NCBI RefSeq assembly: GCF_037975245.1
Contig: NC_092562.1
Span: forward strand, 3,302,001-3,366,000
Source: Apostichopus japonicus
Taxonomy: Eukaryota > Echinodermata > Holothuroidea > Aspidochirotida > Stichopodidae
Length of the DNA stretch: 64,000 bases
Direction: 5' to 3'
Each line of letters begins with the position of its first letter. The stretch's first letter is position 1. Both the position numbers and the translations under genes were made by a program. The notes beneath the pieces are model-generated. The model was given only the letters and a program-made list of their open reading frames with translations, was not told the origin of the DNA and ran no database searches. Below, piece by piece: positions 41,671 to 53,400 of this stretch.

Positions 41671-41798
41671 TGGACCTATTGTGGCAGTTTTATTGCCTGG
41701 TTGGTAACAGAATGGACCGCTCTATCACATGGGCCTGTTTTGGGAAAAATTGAAATAATCACAATTTCGGCCAAAAATTGAAAAATCATAAGGCTATA

Positions 41799-42660
41799 CA
41801 AAATATTCAAGAAAAAAATGAATTTTCTCAAATCATTTTCAGGTTGTTCATACGTATTCTTAGTGCTCAAATACACAGGTTCGTCAACTTTAAAGTGGAG
41901 TTCCTTGGAATTCGAAGCTAAATTTGGCGTCATTAATCAAAGTAAAAATATGAATTAAAATGTATCAAAAAGGGGCATTTTCTTTCCAATGTTTACGAAT
42001 TTGATCATAATTATGCCAGATATACAAAGAGAAGAGCCCTTTAACCCATATACATAAGTTTGGGAGAATTGAAAAAGTCGCGATTTTGGCCAAAATTGGA
42101 AAAAATCATAAGGGTATTGCCTTACAAAATATTCAAGAAAAATATGAAATTTCTCAAATCTCTGTCAGGTTGCTCATACGGATTTATTATGCCTGATAAT
42201 CAAAAAGAAGAGCCCTCTAACCCATTAACATAAGTTTGGGAAGAATTGAAAGAGTCGCGATTTGGAAAAAAAATCATAAGGGTATTTATTGCCTTACAAA
42301 ATGTTTTTTCTATTCTACCCCCATTTACATAAAGTTGGGAAGAATTGAAAAAGCCACGATTTTTTGCCAAAATTTGAGAACAAGAAATGGTATCGATACC
42401 GACTTGCAACGATGTATAAAATCGAATGCAAAGACGCCATTTTCTTCCAAGTGGGTTCGAATGTTTCCATAATTATGCCTGATTTACTACGAGATGCGAT
42501 GTTTAACCAATATACATAATTTTGGGAGGAATAGAAAAAGTCGCTAAAATGGCTTAACTTCGAAGGAAAAAAAATACTTACACATTTTAAAGTGGGTATG
42601 AATAAGAACATAATTATGCCTGATTTGTAACGAATATATTCGATTTAATTCATCGATTTA
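41799..42660 (+). repeat. Decayed relatives of the satellite (older repeat block)
   Basis: Several diverged units contain the order ATTATGCC, AGAGCCC, TAACCCAT, ACATAA.TTTGGGA, GAATTGAAA, GTCGCGATTT, AAATCATAAGGGTAT and CCTTACAAAATATTCAAG. ATTATGCC(T/A)GA recurs near 42011, 42188, 42472 and 42614. The TTTGGGA to AAGGGTAT part matches the TTTTGGGAAAAATTAAA to AAGGCTAT part of the 315-bp unit with many changes. About 41907-41986 matches the left border at 10597-10676. This looks like the ancestral repeat beside which the modern satellite expanded. Confidence 0.75.
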
Positions 42661-43809
42661 CAACCCAAAATTGCTGACTGGCTGTCCTAATCTGCTCTTT
42701 TCTTGTCAGTGATACATCATTTCAAAGCAGTGAACTCGAGCTAGAAAATATTACGGCGCTATTTCAATATGTTATACAGCCTGATATCATCCAAATATTT
42801 TGTAAAATACGTAATGGTATTTGCAAGCTTCCGTAGACTTAGTGAACAGATATTTTACACGATGAAGAGTCACGCATTTAGTTACGTCATCACCTTGGAA
42901 ACCTTCACTTCGAGGTTACCAAAATCCATTCGTTGCAACGAAGATATTCCCGTCCAAAATGTTCGGTGTTTATTCAATAGCTTCCTGTATATATGATTCA
43001 GCCCAATGGAGATACATTATAATTCAACAGAAAAGTTGTGTGAATTATGCTTTGGTAATTCGCGTACTATTTTCCAAATTTTAGGCAGGAAACTTTAGAC
43101 TAACTTGAGTCCTAATCTTATCTCTCATTTCGCCTACGAATTGTACCGATTCAAACTATTGCTGCTGTCTGTTTGCGTATATTCATTTCAGATTCCTGAA
43201 CTCACGTTGTGAAGTTGATTTTAGTGTACCCATTCCACGAAACGAATTCCAATTTTCAAAATGGTATGCACCATCCAAAACCAGTCACAGATACAAGCTC
43301 ATTCTATGTTGTCGGTTGGTAGAACAGAGGATAACCTTATTTTAGATACTGTTGCTGCAGCCAACACTGTCCCTCTTGCAACATATCTTCCATATCAGAG
43401 CCTTTGGAAAGAGGAACAGTTTCAAGGATGTTCGGCATAGCTCTACCTCTGGGTTGAAATGCCATTGGCCTCATGTTTTTCCAATTCTCATTACTCAAAA
43501 TCAAAGTTTGTAATATCCTGATAGAAAAAACAACATATTCAAATCTTGACTTACAAGCGACCAAGCAATTTTTTTTTTGGCAATAATACCCAAGCTTTGC
43601 TTTTGCTTTTACTGTTATCGACTTTTTTTTTACAATAGCATTAACGTGATATTACTACATGGGCCACTTAATTGTCTGTTGGTGAAAGCTACCAGGAATC
43701 TTAGGAACCCTAATATCTTGCCAAAATATAGAATTCAACTTTATAAGAACTCTTTCATCTACCGTGCTGCAATATACATTCAATTTGGTAATTTGGAACC
43801 TCTCATTTA
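42661..43809. other. No feature seen
   Basis: AT-rich DNA between two repeat blocks, with only short open stretches and no coding signature, RNA gene or transposon end recognised. Confidence 0.5.
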
Positions 43810-45268
43810 ATTTTACTAATTGTTTCACCTAGTTCTAGCAATGTACATAGTTTTAACGCTTTCTTGATGTGCAATCTTTTGAACATCTTATCTATCACGG
43901 TTTTCATATTCTTTAATTGTTTCACCTAGTTCTAGTAATGTACATAGTTTTAATGCTTTCTTGTTGTGCAATCTTTTGAACATCTTATCTATCACGGTTT
44001 TCATATTCTTTAATTGTTTCACCTAGTTCTAGTAATGTACATAGTTTTAATGCTTTCTTGTTGTGCAATCTTTTGAACATCTTATCTATCACGGTTTTCA
44101 TATTCTTTAATTGTTTCATCTAGTTCTAGTAATGTACATAGTTTTAACGCTTTCTTGTTGTGCAATCTTTTGAATATCTTATCTATCATGGTTTTCATAT
44201 TCTTTAATTGTTTCACCTAGTTCTAGTAATGTACATAGTTTTAACGCTTTCTTGTTGTGCAATCTTTTGAACATCTTATCTATCACGGTTTTCATATTCT
44301 TTAATTGTTTCACCTAGTTCTAGTAATGTACATAGTTTTAACGCTTTCTTGATGTGCAATCATTTGAACATCTTATCTATCACGGTTTTCATATTCTTTA
44401 ATTGTTTCATCTAGTTCTAGTAATGTACATAGTTTTAACGCTTTCTTGATGTGCAATCTTTTGAACATCTTATCTATCACGGTTTTCATATTCTTTAATT
44501 GTTTCACCTAGTTCTAGTAATGTACATAGTTTTAATGCTTTCTTGTTGTGCAATCTTTTGAACATCTTATCTATCACGGTTTTCATATTCTTTAATTGTT
44601 TCATCTAGTTCTAGTAATGTACATAGTTTTAATGCTTTCTTGTTGTGCAATCTTTTGAACATCTTATCTATCACGGTTTTCATATTCTTTAATTGTTTCA
44701 CCTAGTTCTAGTAATGTACATAGTTTTAATGCTTTCTTGTTGTGCAATCTTTTGAACATCTTATCTATCACGGTTTTCATATTCTTTAATTGTTTCACCT
44801 AGTTCTAGTAATGTACATAGTTTTAACGCTTTCTTGTTGTGCAATCTTTTGAACATCTTATCTATCATGGTTTTCATATTCTTTAATTGTTTGACCTAGT
44901 TCTAGTAATTTACATAGTTTTAACGCTTTCTTGTTGTGCAATCTTTTGAACATCTTATCTATCACGGTTTTCATATTCTTTAATTGTTTCACCTAGTTCT
45001 AGTAATGTACATAGTTTTAACGCTTTCTTGTTGTGCAATCTTTTGAATATCTTATCTATCATGGTTTTCATATTCTTTAATTGTTTCACCTAGTTCTAGT
45101 AATGTACATAGTTTTAACGCTTTCTTGTTGTGCAATCTTTTGAACATCTTATCTATCACGGTTTTCATATTCTTTAATTGTTTCATCTAGTTCTAGTAAT
45201 GTACATAGTTTTAATGCTTTCTTGTTGTGCAATCTTTTGAACATCTTATCTATCATGGTTTTCATATT
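43810..45268 (+). repeat. 97-bp minisatellite, 15 copies
   Basis: The motif CACCTAGTTCTAG recurs at 43826, 43923 and 44020 and onward with an exact 97-bp period, to about 45268. Variable sites include CACCTAG/CATCTAG, TTTTAACGC/TTTTAATGC, CTTGATG/CTTGTTG and ATCACGG/ATCATGG; they are mixed along the array, indicating exchange between copies. There is no similarity to the 315-bp satellite. The last copy runs directly into the element tail at 45269. Confidence 0.96.
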
Positions 45269-45362
45269 TATTTATTTTTGAGTTTGACATGTGTACTCCT
45301 TTTTATAAATATGCTATATTTATACTGGTTTCAATAAATGAAATGAAATAAATGAATTTAAG
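45269..45362 (+). mobile_element. Possible 3' end of a non-LTR retrotransposon
   Basis: After the minisatellite comes TTGACATGTGTACTCC, then TTTATAAATATGC, GGTTTCAATAAATG and the tail AAATGAAATAAATGAA. A short unique stretch with AATAAA and an imperfect GAAAT/AATGA tail is typical of CR1-like LINE or related SINE 3' ends in marine invertebrates. No reverse transcriptase is seen, so if it is real it is a 5'-truncated copy, and the 97-bp repeat may be its 3' UTR. Confidence 0.35.
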
Positions 45363-48300
45363 CTTAACTCTTTGCGTTTTGATTTTGTCAGATTTAGGAT
45401 TCGAAAGCAACCTCTGACATCCATAGAAAAGACTTAATTCACTGCAGTTATTAAGGTGGATATAACGTGGGAGGTGTGAAGTTAATTAGCCTGCGATGAC
45501 CCTCGCATAAATTTTGAACTTCACAGAAGAGGTGCATCTACATATCACACATGGACATACAACAACCATGAGTTACCTCGGTTACGTTTCAGACTTTACC
45601 ACCCCCCCCCCACCAGGAATATACCCCTTATCAACGAGACAATACATAATAATAAAGAAATTCAAAGATTTTCCTTGACATTTTTATTTACAACTCACTT
45701 TATACACTTTTTTACAAGGCAATCCATTCAAATATTGTAAAGGCTTATATGTACACAGAGCAGATCTCTTAATCCTGAGATAATTTTAATTGTCCAGCAG
45801 TGCCTTTCTGCCCTTCTGAATATTTGCCATTCTGCTTTAACGCTGTACCATCTGTTATAGAACCATTTTAAAACAAACAAAAAACAAAAACAATTGTACA
45901 AGAAAACAATGTGTGCAACAAACATAACATACTTTACCATAGGTCAACAATTATGATATATGTCCTTCCGAAAACAGTTTCGATGTCTCTTAGGGGGGAA
46001 ATAGTATATATATATATATATATCTATATATATGTTAGAAGGAAACGAGAAAGAATTAAAAAAGGAATAAAACAATAATAATAAATAATGCTGGCACTTC
46101 CCTGAAATTCAGATGTGTTAGGCATCGACCGATTTACGATGAAGCACACCTTGTTTTTACGCATGTAACATCCGCAGTTAACACATGTTGAATAACTGCA
46201 GTAAACATAGGAATTACCCCCAACCTCTCTCTATCCTGCAGTCTCGAATTCACGACAGGGCAAACAACCAAAATGATCAAACCTTGACGTGGAGCGGATT
46301 GCCATCAAGTGAACTCAAACTGACAAGACGATATGTTTTCAATTAGGTTCTTAATTAGGTTCTCTCAAGTTCCCAAACAGGTTCAATAAGGTTGTAAATA
46401 AGATCAGGTTCTCTTTCAGCTTTGGGATAACGTGAACTGACAAGACAGTTATGTCAAGTTATTTTCTCAACCAATTAGGTTCTAAACTTACATTAGCTTC
46501 TTTAAAAAGTAGGTTTTCTTTCAGCTTTTGTGATATTCCATTAGGGAATTTCTCATCGTAAGCATTGAAGACTCAAAATATTGAAACATTTTTGATGAGC
46601 AGTCAGTCAGATTAGGAGGCAGACGATAAAGACAGTAGGATGAAAAAAAAAACATTCTTTGACCACTTCACTGCTTAAAACTAGAACAGCCTCTGATAGT
46701 ATCATGGGTTACCTTTGTGAGATCATGCAGTCACAATGCCAAAAGAAATGTAACATTGGTACGTTGCACGGGACGATGGTAGTTTTCCCATCACAGTTTC
46801 TTTCAGCTCAACAAAATTGCCACCTCCTTTTTCGTTATATTTTAATATTTAATAATTTTATCACGGATGCAACTGCGGACGGTTTATAAGATGAGCAGAT
46901 CAGTCTCTCGTCATAAAGACTCAGAAATAAAAGAAGTATTATTATATACAGTGTTTTTTTTTGTTTTTCTTTTACCTGACAGGGAAGCCCATGAATCGAG
47001 ACGGCACACATGCTGACCAATACTATCCACTGACCAAAAGGATGGAACAGCATGGTTCATTGGTAATTACTAGCACTTCCATCGCTGTTTTTATACCTTA
47101 TTGATGATGGGCCAACTATTTACAGAATCTGTATATTAAATAGACGTTTTTTATAACAACTTTCAAACAAAACTAAATATCGGCCTTTATTCAATCGGGC
47201 CAAACAGATTTTCCAAAACATATCTAATAAAATCGTTTTAACCGACATTAAAATATAAAAATTAACTCATATATTTCCTGAATGATGTTCTTTTCCACAG
47301 AATACTCTTCTCTTTTTTTCCCTTTTTTTTTTTAAAATCAAGTTTCAAGTTATTTGTCAAACACCTCTCCCACAGATTCCATCAAAACTATTTCCAATAA
47401 AGATTCCAATTAATAATGGCATTTCAATCAGCATACATTTGACAACCATGAAATATCAACTGTATCCTTTCCGCTGAGAATGAATAGCTTTTTCAACTGG
47501 AATGTGATAAATAAACATCTTTAAGGCTGGCACATAAACTCCAAATGATAAATCCAAAGATACAGAGAGAAAAGTTTGATTCCTAGAAAACAGTCATCCC
47601 ATATTATATCATTATTAATGTTTTCACATCTGTCTTCATTTTGTTTTTTTTTCCATTTTATTACTCCCCCCTTTCTTTTTTCTTTTTTTTTGTAAAACAT
47701 TTACTAATTTTGTTACTTTTTTTGGAGTTATCTATATTTTTCAAATCCATCACCAAATTAAAACACCTTCTTTCTCCAACACAAACATGCAATATGTCCC
47801 CTACTGGTACTTGATACTAGAATGAGTTTATACACATGCATCAACAGAATCAAGCCCAACACTACTACAGTGGTGTACAACACCAGGCATCAAATCTCAA
47901 AAGACTTTCCAACCTAATACCCTGTAAAAGTCCATCACATGGCTGTCACAATGTTGGAACTTATTGCAACAAAAAAAATACAAAAGCAAAAAAAACAGAT
48001 GTAAGTTGATATCTGGGATGAAAAATTGTCTGGTTGATAAGATATAAATAAAGGACATACTATTAAACAACAGTAAGGTATGCAGACAAAACTCCACACA
48101 CTTAAGTTATTAAATTAAATTCCCCAAAGCTCTCAAAGAGAAGACTACGAAGGGGGAAAATGACCTCCCCAAGTTAAACACGAATGATGAGTTGCACAAA
48201 CTTGTCTATGAGATTACAACATGTAAATAATAACAATCTTGTGAAGTTTGCTTTTTTAGCTGGTTATTCGAAGACCCTGGATAGCCGAAAAGTTATTGCC

Positions 48301-50287
48301 GGATAAAGCAAAACAATTTACCTTCCCAAAAGATGACTGAATGATACATACAAATACAAGCCGTTTAAGCTCGATACTCGATTTCAGATCTCAAACTTTG
48401 CAATACACGAATCGCTACTACAGTATAATAAATAGCTGTTTAATATTCACAAGGTACCACTATTATTGTGTTACATATTTTATCAATCTTCCCTGTACAT
48501 TCTTCAGCAACAAAGTATTAAATGAAGTCTTTACCATGGATTACCAGAGATTAGCTAATCCATCATCTAATCTGCACTACCAGATTTATACATTTTAGAG
48601 GGCTCTCTCTCTCTCGCTCTATTGGTCCCAACCACAACCTGCATCTCATTATTGAGCTAATTGTGTGCAATCCTAATAACATACCTCGCGTAATCACCAA
48701 TGCCATCTCTGGCAGACTATTAGTTACGTTTTCTTTCCTAACCGCAGGTCAACTCTGCTTACCATTAAGACCAGATTTTACCCCGGCAACCAAAAAAACA
48801 AAAACAAAAAATCATCTTGTACAGCCAAAATTCAGCAACTCTGCCCATCACTACCTGATAATAAAATGTTATTAATAAGACAACCTTAATGAATACTCCC
48901 TTGTCTTAATACTCTCTCTCTCACACAAATATAAGCTTTTTGTTTGTTTGTTTTTTTCGGCTCCCTTTTAATTACACAATCTCCGATTAATTGTCACAGG
49001 TGTAACCAACCAATCTGTAGATGGATAGGGATGTAGAAGACTAACAGTGATTGCCAGTCGTTGTGAATCAATAGCTTTGGAGGATTTTATACCAAAACTG
49101 GATTGCACACCGTTCACTATTCCATCAACCTGGCAAGCCATTTACACCTTGTGAAAAGAAGTGTACCAGGGTGAGATGGGAAGTTATTTGTATGCTTTCT
49201 CTTTGGTTATCTGCTGATTTCAATATCTACCGATGACTGTACAAAGCTAGAAAGAGAAACATTAGAGCAAAGACTAGTCAAAGCTGCTACATCCCTGTCC
49301 ATCTGTCATGTCACGTGTGACCACGCACGGGCCCATCACATTGGAACTGGCTACAAAACTAAAACATCTGCCGACTGCACCTGCTACTACATCAGACCGC
49401 CGCCGCTAACCGAAGCCTTAGACTGCTGCTGCTGCTCACAAACTTCCCGAAACACAAGAGCATGGCACAGAAGCCATTTCTTTAAGATGTCTTGCAGCCG
49501 TTATCTGGAACAGTTCACACTACCATGCATGCTCATGCATGCTACCATACATACATGTACAGCTCATGCATGCCGCCGGTTCATCTGTAATCTTTCCCCA
49601 TTTTCATTTTTCGATATCAAACTTAACGATCATATGTGCTTGGATATCTACTGAAAAGCTGCATCCAGTAATATCTCCTCAACATCATCCTCCCTGGTCA
49701 AAGTTTGTCAACACCTCATCCAACCTCATCATGTTAACACTTGGATTTCACCAAGGTGAGGTTGGTTGAGGTGTTGAAGTTCACATCACCGGCAGCTTCG
49801 ACGGTGACCGCCCAGGTGTATATATTTCAGTCCTCATGATAGCCAGACTATACGATTCTCGTGGACGGTTAGCTCGGTACGCCCAACAGGTTAGTTACAA
49901 GCCACTTCATCACATCGTCTCTTTTCCATAACCTCAATCTGTATTTACAGTCGAAGAGACGAGTGGATAGTCCATATTATCCTATACAAAATACAATCCC
50001 GTAATCCAGTAAAAACCACTGCTATAGTCTGACAAAGCAGGTCCAACCAAGACACCACACGCCACGACAAAGAGATGGAAATCAGCAGACCATTGGTTTA
50101 CATGTCATACCTATTCCTCTCTCTATCTACCTATCTCTCTCTCTCGCACTCTGGGCCCTGCACTGATCCTCGTTGTGCGCGGTGGGCTGCGATACCGTGT
50201 GACAGTTGATCTTAGATGTCCCAATAAACCCATAGAGATTTGTATCGGATGAAACGGTGTGGGGATGACCAATTAGGCACTGACCGA
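45363..50287 (-). other. Non-coding; possible long 3' UTR of the SLC6 gene
   Basis: There is no convincing open frame on either strand and no large tandem repeat. On the - strand, AATAAA lies at 45683-45688 with other candidates nearer the stop (for example around 47185 and 47655), so the transcript end cannot be fixed. Simple repeats include (AT)n at 46005-46033, CT-rich runs at 48605-48620 and 50117-50145, and a GCTGCTGCTGCT run near 49425. Confidence 0.3.
46005..46033. repeat. (AT)n microsatellite
   Basis: A TATATA run with one C interruption, palindromic. Confidence 0.85.
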
Positions 50288-50470
50288 TTAGACAGATTCA
50301 TTTCCGCTTCGATTCTTCATCTCGGTACCCTGACTGATCCTTGGCGATCGGTAGTCCGGGTTGCCGGAGAACTCTGTACCGTTGGCCTTGTGTGTCTCCA
50401 CAGCTTCCCTCCTGTGAGCTGGGAGGTCTGGTCCCCAGGAATCGCGGGAATGGATAGCGTCTAGAACTCG
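50288..50470 (-). CDS. SLC6 (GlyT-like): SLC6 terminal coding exon (cytosolic C-tail)
   Basis: Residues 591-650 then TAA at 50288-50290; acceptor CATTTCCAG. It carries the family's DSWGP motif after RVLDAIHSR, then a polar tail rich in Arg, Ser and Asn. The last residues, NESV, could be a class III PDZ ligand (acidic residue at -2, hydrophobic at 0), but this is weak. Confidence 0.9.
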   Translation of the reverse strand, partial: RVLDAIHSRDSWGPDLPAHRREAVETHKANGTEFSGNPDYRSPRISQGTEMKNRSGNESV

Positions 50471-53400
50471 CTGGAAATGATATGAAAATGGAATACCAGT
50501 GTTAGATGTGAGCCAAGCAAGGGACACCCCTGGCAGACAATAAAAAATGCAAACATTTCTGAAACGTACAAGTATCACGTCGAACGACAAAACGACAAAA
50601 CACAAATCGTCAGCAGAAATTTATATTGTCGGGAAAGCTTACCTCTGAAATGCTGCCAGATGCCCTCACAAATACCTCATAGATCATGACCACAGGAATC
50701 CAGATCAGACAGCAGAATACCAAGAACCAGCCAAAGACATGGCAACCCACAGGAAATTCATAAGTTCCAGCTGTGGGTGGTCTCCACGAGATCAAGGAAA
50801 ACAGGAGCACAAACTGTAGTGGAGGAGACCAAAAAAAAAAATTGACAAATTCTACTCGAGAGGATACCGCCATAAGACAACATTGTGAGGAGAGAATGTA
50901 TGAGGTTAATCAAAGACTGCGATCATGTCAATCAAACACCATTAGGGGATTGAATCCAAATGAGACAATGAACAGCTTCAAAATGGCTCTGACCAGGAAG
51001 ACCTGTATGATGCATGGGGGAGGGGGTACTTGCAGATCTCCCTGATCAAACCCAACATTAAGCAACTGTGAACTGATCACATATTATTTCGGCACTGAAA
51101 ATCTCATGTCTATGAAAACTGGCGCAAAGTGTTGAGATTTCAGCTCATAGACGGGTGGGTGTGGGGGTGAGGGGGGGGGAGGTACAGAGACAATGGTACT
51201 CACAGAAAGTACAGCAACTGTGAACTGATCAAATGTTATTTTGGCACCGAAAATCTCATGTCTATGAAAACTGGCGCAAAGTGTTGAGATTTCAGCTCAT
51301 AGAGCGGGGGGGGGGGGGGGGAGGAGAGGTAGAGAGACAATGGTACTCACAGAAAGTACAGCAGGGGTCAGGGCACACCAGTTCAGTGGCCACCACTTGA
51401 AGAAGACATTGTCCACGATGCGGTCTCCAACCATGGTACGGATGTCATTAGTGAACCTCTTGTAACCGTATAGCCAACCTAATGCAATACACTCACAGAG
51501 GCCAAAGATCAGAAGAGCAAAATCCGCAGCATACTTGTCCATCAGGATGACCCAATAGTTTCCAGCCTGTATGGACAAACACACAATATACACATAACAA
51601 TGCTGTTGGTGGGCATTCCAAAACTGTCATGATCACAGGTCAATAAAATGCTACGCAATTGCTGCGAAACTCTTACAACAGTAAACAATTTCACTTGCGA
51701 ATTGGACAAGGACTGCCATGCAGTACTTTGATAACAGCCTTGAAAACTACAAGAATTTCCCCCACCCCCCCCCCACGACTACTACTCTGACTGGCTTTTA
51801 TCTTTTGGATGCCCGAGTCATACACAAGACCTACCAATGCATAGTATTGGCATCTTCCTGGGATCTCGGGGTCCAGCCACAGTACACCAGCTCAATCTTT
51901 GCCATCAAAATGCTGTAAATATTCTGTCATTTTGGTTCCGCACTTCCGCCCTTAAACCACCCCCCCCCTTTTATTATTAATTTTTATGTACATACACATT
52001 TATATATATATATATATATATGCAATACACCACAAGGCACACTAGACTTACCTGAGTAACACAGAGGAGTCCGAAGAAGAAAGCAAAGGCGCAGTAGGCA
52101 AACAAGACGAGTGGCTTCCACTTCCTCAACAGCTGAGGAAATTCATCGACCACCGAGGTGACAACCGTCTCCACGATACAAATCTGGAAGAGGGACGGAA
52201 ACTTACTATGAACAAAATGGAGAGCGGCTGCGGTACAGAGGGAAAGTAGGCTTCCCTACCGTACAAAACTAATGGTGTGAGTGAGGACTATTTGGCACAA
52301 TCAAGTCTATGTACTGTAAATATTGCCAGTCTCACAACGAGACGACGAAAGCATCGGTTAAGAGACTGACCTGACTTCCGAATCCTAAGGTGATTAACAT
52401 AAAGAAGAACAAGAAAGCCCATAAAGGAGAGATTGGTAACTGCGCCACAGCCTCGGGGTATGCGATAAAAGCCAAGCCAAACTCTGTAGTAAAGAAAAGA
52501 AACAAAGAAATTAGCTTAAAATGGAAACCAAACCGTTATGCAGCCACAGAGATAATTTTGGAGAGCTTCAAAATAAAATTTGACACTCGCAAATCTTGAC
52601 GGGTCTAAAAACTCAAATTCAGTCAACTGACAGTTTTTCAAGAAAAAGGTTTTTTAAACACTCACGCTCTTCGACCACTTCCGAAACATCTTTGCCCAGC
52701 TTATTGGCCATGAAACCCATGATGGAAAAGATGACAAATCCAGCGAAGATACTTGTCGCACAGTTCAAGATGGGAACAATAATAGCATCCCTGTGAAGTG
52801 ATAAAAAAAAAAGGGTAAATAAATTGTTAGTTCTTTTACACAGACAAGTGTGTGTAAACAGATCTTTTATCAGCTTTAATTACTTATGTACATTTGAACA
52901 AGATAAAGAGGTGATAAAACTGTTTTGAAAAAAAATCATTGTTGGCACTAAGATTTCAAATAGGAAGGGGGATGGTTACCACCGGCAAGAAATATTTTAC
53001 GGTTGAATTCTCACTTCCTAGGGGGAGTGAGGGGGGGGGTGAATGATAAAAACAAGTTACATCAAAAACAATGTGGTATTCTTCTTATACCCCCTCTAAG
53101 GAGTGTAAAGGGATATATCGCTCCTGGGTTAAGGTGTTATCCAATTATAGGTTTTAAGTATATTATACCCTCCCAGTGTTCATGATTCGTATAGATATGT
53201 GTTAGTACTTGTAAGTGAGCTCTCTTGATGGTCTACAACCTTGTCACATTGACAGAGACTATTCACAATACATGGTCTATAACAGCTGAAATACTTCATT
53301 TCTGGGAGGAGCAAACAGTTTTTTTCATTTCTTGAAACCCTATTCCCTTTCCTTTAACCCTAGAGTTTGTTGGAACTTTCATGCTTACAAAGGATCAAGT

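Larger units (their letters stand above)
10677..41798 (+). repeat. 31-kb satellite array, 315-bp unit, ~100 copies
   Basis: The unit start CGACCAAAAATCGATTC recurs at 10677, 10992, 11307 and 11623 and then throughout, all in one orientation. Units are about 98-99% alike by eye. Common variants are +1 A in GGCCAAAAAATTG, +4 (GGCTATATATACCC), about -9 (AAATCATACCC), CTTTCC/CTTTCA/CTTTTA, TTAACTCG/TTATATCG, and GTCAAATTT/GTCGAATTT. Inside a unit, TTTCGGCCAAAAATTG and TTTCGACCAAAAATCG are related sub-repeats. Full-length units encode only a 27-codon open frame from ATGGACCTATTG. There are no transposon ends or transposase. The last unit grades into diverged sequence at about 41798. The count of about 100 is an estimate from length. 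Confidence 0.97.

Noticed and set aside
10677-41798. Hammerhead ribozyme in the satellite unit
   Set aside because: On the - strand the unit has CTGATCG and CTGATAG near GAAA, but neither fits the CTGANGA core, and no helix II or III pairs were found.
10677-41798. CRISPR array
   Set aside because: The whole unit is repeated with no unique spacers, and the host is an animal.
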